DNA of 64,000 nt, taken from Dyadobacter sp. 676. GTDB taxonomy: Bacteria; Bacteroidota; Bacteroidia; Cytophagales; Spirosomataceae. The number at the start of each line of letters is the position of its first letter. The stretch's first letter is position 1. The stretch covers positions 6,741,001-6,805,000 of the forward strand of contig NZ_CP159289.1 in the NCBI RefSeq assembly GCF_040448675.1, read 5' to 3'. A program made the translations under genes and the position numbers. The notes below the pieces were generated by a model that ran no database searches, had not been told where the DNA came from, and worked only from the letters and a program-made list of their open reading frames with translations. Shown in pieces: positions 53,947 to 61,590 of the stretch.

Positions 53947-53988
53947 CCTAATCGGCCATACCTAATCGGCCATACCTAATCGGCCATA
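53947..53988 (-). repeat. Three exact 14-bp tandem repeats in the TlpA leader (each a 3-codon uORF)
   Basis: CCTAATCGGCCATA is repeated three times without a break. On the transcribed minus strand each unit reads ATG GCC GAT TAG GT, a complete Met-Ala-Asp-stop minigene. The array is 53-94 bp before the TlpA start. The rear part in the other orientation, GATTAGGTATG, is found at 54589-54599, just before the divergent TonB gene. Confidence 0.9.
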
Positions 53989-54084
53989 CCGGAAGTACTT
54001 TGTTTTCAGCCCGGGCATTGTGCAGGATTGGCCCGAACCGGCGGCTGGTCGAAGGTGGTTTGTGACCGCCGTTGAATCATGCAG

Positions 54085-54092
54085 CAAATATA
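54085..54092 (-). promoter_or_regulatory. -7 promoter box for the TlpA gene
   Basis: On the minus strand this reads TATATTTG, matching TAnnTTTG. The shared palindrome at 54108-54130 ends 15 bp upstream of it, over the place of the -33 box. Confidence 0.5.
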
Positions 54093-54107
54093 AAATGGCA
54101 ATTTTAA

Positions 54108-54130
54108 TTATCTATAATTTTTGTAGACTA
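54108..54130. promoter_or_regulatory. TAGTCTA-N9-TAGACTA palindrome, site 1
   Basis: TTATCTA and TAGACTA separated by 9 bp. On the minus strand it reads TAGTCTA-N9-TAGATAA. Same spacing and half-sites as at 54475-54497 and 59746-59768. It overlaps the -33 region of the TlpA promoter. Confidence 0.65.
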
Positions 54131-54258
54131 AGTAGAATAAACTCGTTTTTCATACCACCAAGCTCCCGCGCGCGTATCTATAAATGCGCACCGGCGCACT
54201 GGTGGCACGGTATCCGATTTACCGTCCTGAAATTTTGAGAAACAGGATTACACCATAC

Positions 54259-54266
54259 TAACTTTG
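54259..54266 (+). promoter_or_regulatory. -7 promoter box upstream of the Cys-rich leader peptide
   Basis: TAACTTTG matches TAnnTTTG and lies about 100 bp before the leader peptide start at 54366. A transcript from here would carry a GC-rich palindromic stretch (AGCCGGCCGCCGGCCGCCG) and a possible 38-codon frame at 54299-54415 ahead of and overlapping the leader peptide. Confidence 0.45.
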
Positions 54267-54351
54267 TGCCGTCTTACACTTACTACCTGCAAAAGTAAAT
54301 GTGGATTTATAGAAGAAGCCGGCCGCCGGCCGCCGTATTTCCGGGTAACTA

Positions 54352-54359
54352 TAAATTTG
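54352..54359 (+). promoter_or_regulatory. -7 promoter box directly before the Cys-rich leader peptide
   Basis: TAAATTTG matches TAnnTTTG exactly. Transcription would start within a few bases of the ATG at 54366, giving a leaderless or nearly leaderless message for the peptide. Confidence 0.55.
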
Positions 54360-54365
54360 CAAACC

Positions 54366-54455
54366 ATGTCGAAAACAATTCCTTCCGTGCACTTAAAGGC
54401 GAAAAACGCTTGTAAACCTTGTCGTTGCTGTCCAGAGGACGCCTGGCGTAGTTAG
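54366..54455 (+). CDS. Cys-rich leader peptide (29 residues), candidate cysteine attenuator
   Basis: A 29-codon frame, MSKTIPSVHLKAKNACKPCR then CCPEDAWRS, with four Cys codons in seven (CKPCRCC). It is too short for a usual gene call. Support is positional: a -7 box ends 7 bp before the ATG, the Cys codons lie on the left arm of a terminator-like hairpin (54427-54464), and a TonB receptor gene follows at 54628. This is the layout of amino-acid attenuators: ribosomes stalled on Cys codons would stop the hairpin forming and let transcription continue. Cys-rich leader peptides before sulfur genes are known in Actinobacteria; its use here is inference. Confidence 0.5.
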   Translation: MSKTIPSVHLKAKNACKPCRCCPEDAWRS

Positions 54456-54464
54456 CAGCTTTTT
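54427..54464 (+). terminator. Terminator-like hairpin overlapping the leader peptide Cys codons
   Basis: GCTGT-CCAG (54427-54435) pairs with CTGG (54443-54446) and GCAGC (54455-54459), leaving one asymmetric bulge, followed by TTTTT and a further T-rich stretch to 54475. The left arm is made of the last Cys codons of the leader peptide. The stem is modest, so folding should be tested. Confidence 0.4.
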
Positions 54465-54474
54465 AATTATTTTT

Positions 54475-54497
54475 TAGTCTATAAAATACATAGATTA
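54475..54497. promoter_or_regulatory. TAGTCTA-N9-TAGACTA palindrome, site 2
   Basis: TAGTCTA and TAGATTA with a 9-bp spacer, 131 bp before the TonB receptor start and just after the terminator-like hairpin. It may control a second promoter closer to the receptor gene. Confidence 0.65.
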
Positions 54498-54627
54498 AAT
54501 ATAATATCTGATCCGGTGGTGAGCGAAATGGCTGCCGGCGGGAATTGCAGGCTCATCGCCGGTACACCGGCCATTTCTGCCATCGCCGGATTAGGTATGT
54601 TTTAAGCTTTTTATACAAATAATACTC

Positions 54628-57375
54628 ATGAAACATTTATTACTTTTTATACTTTTAATATCCACTCCCCTGCTTGCACAGCAGCGTACACTCACGGGAC
54701 TGGTGCGTGGGGAGGACGGCACCCCGCTCCCCGGCGTGAATGTGGCCGTCAAAAACACGCGCCAGGGTACCATCACCGACGCCGATGGACGCTTTAATTT
54801 GTCGCCTGTAAAAGGCGGAACGCTGGTTTTCTCATTCATCGGCTTCGAGGTGAAAGAATTGCCCGTCACCGATTCCAATACGTACGATATCACCCTCGCC
54901 GCCAGCACGCATACGCTCGGCGAAGTACAGGTGGTAGGCTCGCGGAATGCCAACCGCACGAAAGTCGGCTCGCCTGTGCCGGTAGATGTCATCGATTTGA
55001 AACCATTGCAGGAATCCGCGCCCCAGGTGAGTATCACCCAGCTTTTGCAATATGTTTCGCCTTCGTTCCATTCCGTGAACGGCACCAATGCGGGCGACGC
55101 GGGGTCGGCACTGAACCTTTCGCAATTGCGCGGGTTGGGTGTGGACCAACTGCTGGTGCTCGTAAACGGCAAACGCAGGCATAAAAGCGCGAATATCAAC
55201 TGGGGCGGCCTGGGCAATGGCGCCACCGGCTATGATATGAATGCTATCCCGACGGCGGCTATCGAGCGTGTCGAGATACTCCGCGACGGCGCGGCGGCAC
55301 AATATGGCTCGGATGCTATCGCGGGTGTGATCAATATCGTGCTCAACAAGAGCGTCGACCAGCTCGCGCTAAGCTCCACCGCCAGCTCCCGCCGCCGCGG
55401 CGATGGGATAACCACCCGAACGAACGCCAACTACGGCTTTGCCCTTGGAAAAAACGGCGGCTACCTTAACACCACCGCCGAATTCGCGACGCAAGCCATT
55501 TCGCTCCTTCCCGGCAGGGACGACGCCGGCCTCTACCTCGGTCCGATCTACGGGGGCGGTGCCAACACCCGCAACTACGATGCCATTTATACCCGGGAAA
55601 TCGATGAAGCTATTCTCGCCTCACGGGGCATCGACCGTCACCATTTCGATCGCCGTGGCGGCGGCTCCAACAAGGCCAAGGACGCATTGCTGTTCTTCAA
55701 CGCGGCTGTACCGATCCGCGCGAACGCGGAACTGTACGCATTTGGCGGTATCAGCCACCGCAACTCGCAGTTTACCGCCGTATACAGGCTGCCGGGCTGG
55801 ACCGAGCGCAACAATTCTTTCCTCTACCCCGACGGCTTCCTGCCCGCAATGGAAAACATCATCACCGACAAGTCATTTGCAGTTGGCATCAAAGGTAAAG
55901 TCGGGGATTGGGACGTCGATATTTCCAATGTAAATGGTAAAAACGATTTCGGGAATGTGATTACCAACTCGTTGAATGCGAGTATGGGGCTAAAATCACC
56001 CAGGACTTTCGATGCGGGCAGTTACAATGCCAGCCAGAACACCGGCAGCATCGATATCAGCCGCTATTTTCCGAAAGCATTCAAGGGCCTGAACGTCGCG
56101 TTCGGCGCGCAATACCGCGTGGAAACTTACCAGATCATCGCGGGTGAAGAAGCGTCCTATTCCAAGGCGGATTTGCGGACAATCTATGGCCTCGATACCA
56201 CTGCCACCGGCATTGTGTACCAAACCAGGGAAGGCAGTATCGGCCTGAACGGCCTGTCGCCGGGTTCGCAGATCCACGCCGGGTTCCGGCCAGAAAACGA
56301 GGTGAACGTGAACCGCTCCGTCCTGGCCGGCTATGCCGATATCGAGGCCAGCCTCACTTCCGCATGGCTATTGTCGGGTGCGGTGCGGCTCGAAAGTTTC
56401 TCGCAGCTTCAAAACGTGACCACCTATAAGGTCGCGACACGTTACAGCATTACCGACTGGCTGGGCATCCGCGGATCGCACAACACGGGCTTCCGTGCCC
56501 CGGACCTCGCGCAATACTACTACACCGAAACATCCACCAGCTTCCAGCAAGGCCGGGCAATAGACCAGGTAACGGCCTCCAATCAGAGTGCCGCCACACG
56601 TGCCTTGGGCATTCCCACGCTCACTCCTGAAAAATCGAAGGGCTACACAGCAGGCTTTACATCGCAGCCATTCCGGAACGTGGAAATAACCGCAGACGCC
56701 TACCTGGTGGATATCGACAACCGCGTGGGCAACACCGGAAATTTCTCGGCGACAGACGCGAACCTGCCCGCCGAAGTGCGTACATTGTTTGTGCAGACGG
56801 GAACTACGCAGGCCAAGTTCTTTTACAACTCATTCAGCACACGCACGAAAGGATTGGAAATTACCGGCGGCTACCGTACGCCTTTCCAAAACGGAGCATT
56901 GAGCCTGCTTTTCGGGGCGAATTTTGTCAAAAACGAGGTTACGCGGATCAATACACCCAAGGGCCTGGAAGCATATCGTTACATTATATTCAACGATGGC
57001 GAAAAGGCGCGCGTCACTTCGCAAATCCCTGGCCGGAAAATTACGTTGCAGGGGATTTTCAAGAAAAACCGGCTCACTTACCTTGCGCGCGCGGTGTACT
57101 TTGGTTCGGTTACCAACGCGTCGGCTCTCAACGCTGCTTTCCCGAAACCCGATTATTTCTATCAAAAGCTGGAACCAATCTGGGTAACGGATGTGTCTGT
57201 CGCCTACGCAATTTCCAAATCGGTCCGGGCGACGCTGGGCGTCAATAACCTTTTCAACGAGCTTGGCGACTATTCGGACCCGAAGCTGAGTGCATTGAAC
57301 AATCCCTCGGTTCTTGGCATTCAAAACGGGAGTGCCGGCATCCAGCCATTCATCCGTGTCAGCGCAAAACTTTAA
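54628..57375 (+). CDS. TonB-dependent outer membrane receptor
   Basis: A 915-residue TonB-dependent receptor, not SusC-like. Signal peptide MKHLLLFILLISTPLLAQ, carboxypeptidase-like domain (LTGLVRGEDGTPLPGVNVAV) to about residue 95, a plug with LRGLGVDQLLVLVNGKRRHK and VEILRDGAAAQYGSDAIAGV (TonB-receptor hallmarks), and a barrel ending IQPFIRVSAKL. It imports small molecules such as siderophores, vitamins or, suggested here by context, an organosulfur compound. Upstream are a Cys-rich leader peptide, a terminator-like hairpin and the shared TAGTCTA palindrome. It is followed after 14 bp by a DUF4397-like lipoprotein. Confidence 0.93.
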   Translation: MKHLLLFILLISTPLLAQQRTLTGLVRGEDGTPLPGVNVAVKNTRQGTITDADGRFNLSPVKGGTLVFSFIGFEVKELPVTDSNTYDITLAASTHTLGEVQVVGSRNANRTKVGSPVPVDVIDLKPLQESAPQVSITQLLQYVSPSFHSVNGTNAGDAGSALNLSQLRGLGVDQLLVLVNGKRRHKSANINWGGLGNGATGYDMNAIPTAAIERVEILRDGAAAQYGSDAIAGVINIVLNKSVDQLALSSTASSRRRGDGITTRTNANYGFALGKNGGYLNTTAEFATQAISLLPGRDDAGLYLGPIYGGGANTRNYDAIYTREIDEAILASRGIDRHHFDRRGGGSNKAKDALLFFNAAVPIRANAELYAFGGISHRNSQFTAVYRLPGWTERNNSFLYPDGFLPAMENIITDKSFAVGIKGKVGDWDVDISNVNGKNDFGNVITNSLNASMGLKSPRTFDAGSYNASQNTGSIDISRYFPKAFKGLNVAFGAQYRVETYQIIAGEEASYSKADLRTIYGLDTTATGIVYQTREGSIGLNGLSPGSQIHAGFRPENEVNVNRSVLAGYADIEASLTSAWLLSGAVRLESFSQLQNVTTYKVATRYSITDWLGIRGSHNTGFRAPDLAQYYYTETSTSFQQGRAIDQVTASNQSAATRALGIPTLTPEKSKGYTAGFTSQPFRNVEITADAYLVDIDNRVGNTGNFSATDANLPAEVRTLFVQTGTTQAKFFYNSFSTRTKGLEITGGYRTPFQNGALSLLFGANFVKNEVTRINTPKGLEAYRYIIFNDGEKARVTSQIPGRKITLQGIFKKNRLTYLARAVYFGSVTNASALNAAFPKPDYFYQKLEPIWVTDVSVAYAISKSVRATLGVNNLFNELGDYSDPKLSALNNPSVLGIQNGSAGIQPFIRVSAKL

Positions 57376-57389
57376 TTCGAACCAGAAAT

Positions 57390-58202
57390 ATGAAAACATT
57401 CACACAAGCCGCCCGCATTGCTTTCCGTCTGCGGAGCTGGCTGCCGGGCCTGATCCCTGCTATTGCCTTCCTTTCCGGCTGCAAAGACACCGGTTATCTG
57501 GACATCGACGCCGCCGACCGGCCCGCGCTTAGCGCCTATATCAGCTTTGTAAACGCGCGGCCGATTGACGCCGGTCTGTATTTCTGGACATTCACCGACA
57601 AGGTAACGCCAACGCCCGTGGCTGTCAACAAAGCGTCGGAATACGTTCCGACGGTATTCGGAAACGTGCAGATTAACTTCACCGAAGGCTCCAACACGAG
57701 CTACAAGGCTTCCTACCAGTTCGGTAACTCGGCAACATTCTCGGCAACCGGTCGCCCAAACGGCCCAATCGCGACCTTCTACCACACGGTAGTCGCCGCA
57801 CGCACCGCCGATAATAAGGCCGACTCACTGTTCCTCTTCTACGATGATCTGAAAGCTCCGGGCCCTGGCAAGGCGAAGTTACGGTTCATTAACCTTTCGC
57901 CGGGCGCAGGTACGATGAATGTAGCACAACGCGGCAAAACACTTTTCAGCCAGGTAGCCTACGGCCGTGCAGCGAACTCGGCACTTTCCGGGGAAGCGTT
58001 AAGTGCCTGGTCGCTCGGTCCATTCGAAACCTTCGACGCAGGGCCCCTGGAACTCGACTACCTCAACGCCTCCACCGGCGTAAAAATAGGTTCTTCAAGC
58101 ATCATCCTGGAAGCCGGCAAGATATACACGGTTTTCACCAGAGGCCTGACCAACGCCGCACCAGCCTTCGGCACGAGCGTCGTCGAACATCCTGTAAAGT
58201 AA
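57390..58202 (+). CDS. DUF4397-like lipoprotein
   Basis: A 270-residue secreted protein. Signal LPGLIPAIAFLSGC with the probable lipid-anchored Cys at residue 34, giving an unusually long N-region with two Arg pairs. The mature part has beta-sandwich-like repeats (AKLRFINLSPGAGTMNVAQR; AYISFVNARPIDAGLYFW) typical of DUF4397 surface lipoproteins. It lies 14 bp after the TonB receptor gene and before a strong terminator, so it is the second gene of that operon and may be a surface partner of the receptor, as SusD is for SusC (inference). Confidence 0.82.
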   Translation: MKTFTQAARIAFRLRSWLPGLIPAIAFLSGCKDTGYLDIDAADRPALSAYISFVNARPIDAGLYFWTFTDKVTPTPVAVNKASEYVPTVFGNVQINFTEGSNTSYKASYQFGNSATFSATGRPNGPIATFYHTVVAARTADNKADSLFLFYDDLKAPGPGKAKLRFINLSPGAGTMNVAQRGKTLFSQVAYGRAANSALSGEALSAWSLGPFETFDAGPLELDYLNASTGVKIGSSSIILEAGKIYTVFTRGLTNAAPAFGTSVVEHPVK

Positions 58203-58220
58203 ATGGTGATTGGACAAGTC

Positions 58221-58256
58221 AAAGCCGCGCTGCCGATTGGCGGTGCGGCTTTTTGT
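58221..58256 (+). terminator. Intrinsic terminator after the TonB receptor operon
   Basis: AAAGCCGCGCTGCC pairs with GGCGGTGCGGCTTT (two G-U type positions) around GATT, followed by a T run. It ends the receptor/lipoprotein operon. Confidence 0.85.
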
Positions 58257-58286
58257 ATCCGACCATATTCCAGTGAATTCGTTAGT

Positions 58287-58321
58287 AAAGTTTGTTAATT
58301 ACAAACTTTTATTTAAATTCG
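58287..58321 (+). promoter_or_regulatory. Promoter with overlapping palindrome before the 58367 gene
   Basis: AAAGTTTGT (58287-58295) and ACAAACTTT (58301-58309) form a perfect inverted repeat around TAATT. TTTG at 58291-58294 and TAAATTCG at 58314-58321 are 19 bp apart, matching the -33/-7 layout with one mismatch in the -7 box. A repressor on the palindrome would block the -33 box. Confidence 0.55.
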
Positions 58322-58366
58322 AGTCGGTTCTGAAAGTCAGCCGGACGACAATTGACACACACTATA

Positions 58367-58696
58367 ATGGAAAATCTCATTCTGAAAATCAAAGAGATTG
58401 CCGCCGAGAACGAGCTGGGATTTACGATTACCCTTCCGGATTGTGAATTTGTGAAATCGGGCTATGTGGTAGCTATGCAGGAAACGCAAAACTCATTTGG
58501 AGACGAGGGATTGAGGAAGGTGATAAAGATGGCGTCCGAAACAACGGGTATCATGGGAGGCTGGAATGACGATGGATTGTTTTACTGGGATGCCGTTTAT
58601 ATCCTGCAAGATCGCGGACGGGCAATTGAACTAGGCAAGGCTAATGAGCAAATTGCTATCTATAATATTGAAAATCAGGAATTGATCTTCCTTTGA
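58367..58696 (+). CDS. Hypothetical protein (109 residues)
   Basis: An unrecognised soluble acidic protein, starting MENLILKIKEIAAENELGFT. Other segments are FVKSGYVVAMQETQNSFGDE and GGWNDDGLFYWDAVYILQDR. No Cys, no membrane helix, no signal. It has its own promoter-like region with a palindrome and is followed at 46 bp by a gene with a C-terminal helix-turn-helix. Both genes may form a small operon; regulator-plus-effector or toxin-antitoxin roles are possible but nothing in the sequence proves them. Confidence 0.7.
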   Translation: MENLILKIKEIAAENELGFTITLPDCEFVKSGYVVAMQETQNSFGDEGLRKVIKMASETTGIMGGWNDDGLFYWDAVYILQDRGRAIELGKANEQIAIYNIENQELIFL

Positions 58697-58742
58697 ACGG
58701 GCAGAATATTCACTTGCTTACAAGTAATTAGAAATCACGCAA

Positions 58743-59240
58743 ATGGAAACGATCGTAAAAAATATTCATCTGATCAAGAACTTGACGACGCCCGAAAATA
58801 TCGCAAAACTGGAAGCCGGGGCTTTACAACACCGGAAATTCAGCCGTATTACGTTCAAAATACTGTCCCGGGAGAGCAACAAGCTTGTTATTCAAACAGT
58901 GCAAACCAAATCGCCCCACGAAAACTATGCGGACGAAGAAACGCTCATCCAGCGTACCAGGGAATTATTCCTGAAATTTTTCCCGGACTACGAAATTGTG
59001 GTGAACGCCTCTATATATCAGGAAAACCCTACGCAACAGGTCACACCCGAGTACATTCGTGAGGCAATGACCAACTATCACATTAAGGTAAAAGATATTG
59101 TTGATGACACCGGTATAGACAAAAGCAACGTAAGTGCCTGGGTAAATGGCACCCGTGCAATGTCGCAACCGGTCAGGGCGATGTTTTATTACTACCTATG
59201 GCAAAAAGCGGCGACCATTGGGGATGCCAGGCGTGCATGA
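58743..59240 (+). CDS. Hypothetical protein with C-terminal XRE-type helix-turn-helix
   Basis: A 165-residue protein. The N-terminal 100 residues are unrecognised (ETLIQRTRELFLKFFPDYEI). The C-terminal part resembles a Cro/CI helix-turn-helix: VKDIVDDTGIDKSNVSAWVN then GTRAMSQPVRAMFYYYLW. It probably binds DNA; the palindrome at 58287-58309 in front of its operon is one possible site (inference). It is convergent with the 59278 gene. Confidence 0.75.
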   Translation: METIVKNIHLIKNLTTPENIAKLEAGALQHRKFSRITFKILSRESNKLVIQTVQTKSPHENYADEETLIQRTRELFLKFFPDYEIVVNASIYQENPTQQVTPEYIREAMTNYHIKVKDIVDDTGIDKSNVSAWVNGTRAMSQPVRAMFYYYLWQKAATIGDARRA

Positions 59241-59277
59241 CCAGAAACAGTCCGGAAGAGAGACGCCTGGCACGACT

Positions 59278-59667
59278 TTACGCCACAGAAAGCATCCGGC
59301 GGCTCGTTGCGCTTACTCGGATGCCTTTGAGATACTTCGTCCGCTCCTCGATCTCGTTTTGATATCGGAATGTGTAACCCGGGCCGGCAAGGCGTTTGAA
59401 TTCCCGGGTAACTTCCCGGAGTTGCTTGCGGGAAATGCCGCTGTATTCCAGTTGCAGTAACTGCGCTTTCTCGGGAGTGGATTTTTTAAGTTTCCAATAC
59501 TGCGGATGGTTGGGCCCTATCGGTGCACGAAAATCGGCGTCGTGCTTTTCACGGATGAGAAATTCATAATCGATGATAATTTCGCTACGGTTGCGGGCCA
59601 CCTGCCCTTTTACCACGATCCTGGCCTCGCGGCCTACGCTCAGATGAAATGTTTTTTCTAATATCAT
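59278..59667 (-). CDS. Hypothetical protein (129 residues)
   Basis: A basic soluble protein of 129 residues, starting MILEKTFHLSVGREARIVVK. It has many Lys/Arg (FRAPIGPNHPQYWKLKKSTP). No domain recognised. Its upstream region is shared with the sulfatase gene and contains the TAGTCTA palindrome (59746-59768), so it may be regulated with it. The C-terminal end (SATSRRMLSVA) lies 37 bp from the stop of the convergent HTH gene. Confidence 0.65.
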   Translation of the reverse strand: MILEKTFHLSVGREARIVVKGQVARNRSEIIIDYEFLIREKHDADFRAPIGPNHPQYWKLKKSTPEKAQLLQLEYSGISRKQLREVTREFKRLAGPGYTFRYQNEIEERTKYLKGIRVSATSRRMLSVA

Positions 59668-59745
59668 ATCGGTTTCCAGTTAACAGGAGTTGATGCCCGG
59701 CTGCCAAAAATTCCGTTCCACAACGGGTAATTTGTATGGGAATAT

Positions 59746-59768
59746 TAGTCTACTTGTTTTATAGACAA
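59746..59768. promoter_or_regulatory. TAGTCTA-N9-TAGACTA palindrome, site 3
   Basis: TAGTCTA and TAGACAA with a 9-bp spacer, between the divergent 59278 gene and the sulfatase gene. It is 123 bp before the sulfatase start. Confidence 0.65.
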
Positions 59769-59891
59769 AGTAAATTTAAATTATTCACGCAAACAAAGAT
59801 TGAGGCATAAAACTTCGCACGGACGACCAACAACTGGTTTTGCAATCCAAATTTTCCCGATCTTGCCGCACACCTGAACCTTTCCACGACT

Positions 59892-61454
59892 ATGATTAAC
59901 CGATTTTCCACGTGGTTGCATGGCGCCCTGACCGCCGCTGCGATGTTTGTCCACGTTCCCGTCCAGGCACAATCCGGGGCGAAGCCAAAGCCCAACATCA
60001 TCGTTTTCCTGGTCGACGACATGGGATGGCAGGATACTTCCGTACCATTTGCCGACCAACCCACCGACTTCAACCGCCGCTACCATACGCCCAATATGGA
60101 ACGTCTCGCGCGCGAAGGCGTCAAGTTCACGAATGCATACGCGACACCCGTGTGTACGCCCACGCGTGTAAGCCTGATCACGGGCGTAAATGCCGCACAC
60201 CACCGCGTAACGCACTGGACATCGCCCGACAAAGACAAGAATACCGATTACGACGACCCTGTCCTGAATCCGGTGGACTGGAACATCAATGGTTTCAGCC
60301 CGGTTGCCGGGGTGCCACACACGTTCCATGCCACTGCATTACCGGAAGTGCTGCGTCGCAACGGGTATTACACGGTCCACAGCGGCAAAGCGCATTTCGG
60401 CTCGACCGGTACGCCCGGTGCCGACCCGTTGAATGCAGGATTCGATGTGAATATAGCGGGAAGCTCGATCGGGCACCCGGCAAGCTATTCCGGCCGGGCT
60501 AATTACGACAGCCCGGTTAACGGCAAGCCCAACCGCAATGCGGTACCCGGCCTCGAAGCATATCACGGAACAGATACTTTCCTGAGCGATGCGATCACGA
60601 TCGAGGCGCTCAAAGCGATCGAAAAGCCCGTTGCCGACAAAAAGCCGTTCTTTTTGTACCTCTCGCATTATGCGGTGCATGTACCGCTCACGGCCGATCC
60701 GCGGTTTTTGAATAAGTACCTGCAAGCAGGCCTGGATAGTACGGAGGCCAAATATGCGGCGCTGATCGAAGGAATGGACAAAAGCCTGGGCGATGTGCTC
60801 CGATACCTGGATAATAAAAAGATCGCCGACAACACGGTCGTGTTATTCATGTCGGACAATGGCGGCCTAAGCCTCACACCGGCCCGCGGCGGGAACGCCT
60901 GGACACACAACCTGCCGCTCAAAGCCGGAAAAGGTTCCGTTTACGAAGGGGGAATCCGGGAGCCGATGCTGGTAAGGTGGCCCGGCGTCGTCAAAGCGGG
61001 GAGCGTAGCGGGGCAGTATGTGATTGTAGAGGATTTTTTTCCGACGATCGTCGCTATCGCCGGCATTAAAAACCCGGGCGTCATTCAAAAAATAGACGGA
61101 CAATCATTTTTGCCCGTTCTCAAAAACCCGTCGCTCAAAGACGACCGGCGTGGTCTGGTATGGCATCATCCGAACCGCTGGATTGCCACGGAAGGACCCA
61201 ATATCCATTACGCCAGTGCATTCCGCCAGGGCGACTGGAAGCTGATTTACGATTACCGGCAAGGCAGGCTCGAACTGTACAACCTGCGCACCGATATCGG
61301 CGAAGAACATAATGTGGCGGCCCGGAATCCATTGAAAGTGAAGGAGCTCGCCGCGTTGCTGACGAAACAGCTCAAAACCTGGAATGCGCAATGGCCGGCA
61401 TTCAAAGCAACCGGTAAGCCCGTCCCCTTCCCCGATGAAGTGACCATTCCATAA
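59892..61454 (+). CDS. Exported Cys-type sulfatase
   Basis: A 520-residue type I sulfatase (alkaline phosphatase superfamily), which hydrolyses sulfate esters. Signal peptide around LHGALTAAAMFVHVPVQAQ. Metal-binding IIVFLVDDMGWQDTS; the sulfatase signature VCTPTRVSLITG, where the Cys is converted to formylglycine; VVLFMSDNGGLSLT (second metal site). The Cys-type needs a radical-SAM or FGE-type maturase, not in this window. The substrate (sulfated glycan, aryl or alkyl sulfate) is unclear; a GAKPKPN linker follows the signal. The upstream TAGTCTA palindrome suggests control with the TlpA and TonB genes, fitting a sulfur-acquisition role (inference). Confidence 0.94.
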   Translation: MINRFSTWLHGALTAAAMFVHVPVQAQSGAKPKPNIIVFLVDDMGWQDTSVPFADQPTDFNRRYHTPNMERLAREGVKFTNAYATPVCTPTRVSLITGVNAAHHRVTHWTSPDKDKNTDYDDPVLNPVDWNINGFSPVAGVPHTFHATALPEVLRRNGYYTVHSGKAHFGSTGTPGADPLNAGFDVNIAGSSIGHPASYSGRANYDSPVNGKPNRNAVPGLEAYHGTDTFLSDAITIEALKAIEKPVADKKPFFLYLSHYAVHVPLTADPRFLNKYLQAGLDSTEAKYAALIEGMDKSLGDVLRYLDNKKIADNTVVLFMSDNGGLSLTPARGGNAWTHNLPLKAGKGSVYEGGIREPMLVRWPGVVKAGSVAGQYVIVEDFFPTIVAIAGIKNPGVIQKIDGQSFLPVLKNPSLKDDRRGLVWHHPNRWIATEGPNIHYASAFRQGDWKLIYDYRQGRLELYNLRTDIGEEHNVAARNPLKVKELAALLTKQLKTWNAQWPAFKATGKPVPFPDEVTIP

Positions 61455-61458
61455 CAAA

Positions 61459-61486
61459 ACACCTCCCGGGAACTCCCGGAAGGTGT
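61459..61486 (+). terminator. Hairpin terminator after the sulfatase gene
   Basis: ACACCTCCCGGGA pairs with TCCCGGAAGGTGT with one mismatch, directly after the sulfatase stop. The T run after it is weak. The following 61490-61590 stretch contains an AT-rich quasi-palindrome (GTACATACAATACATGTACA and ATATTGTAC). Confidence 0.65.
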
Positions 61487-61590
61487 ATTCGCTTTACTCA
61501 ACGTTGTACATACAATACATGTACATATATTGTACCTTAAAATATAATGCCTGCGCAATGCATTGTCCTACAAAATTTTATCAAATGGAA

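Noticed and set aside
54299..54415. 38-codon frame (MWIYRRSRPPAAVF...) overlapping the Cys-rich leader
   Set aside because: The composition comes from a GC-palindromic stretch and it has no Cys bias; kept only as a possible translated leader, not called as a gene.
61501..61545. AT-rich quasi-palindrome after the sulfatase gene as an operator
   Set aside because: It lies between two convergent 3' ends where no promoter is needed; more likely low-complexity sequence or part of the terminator region.
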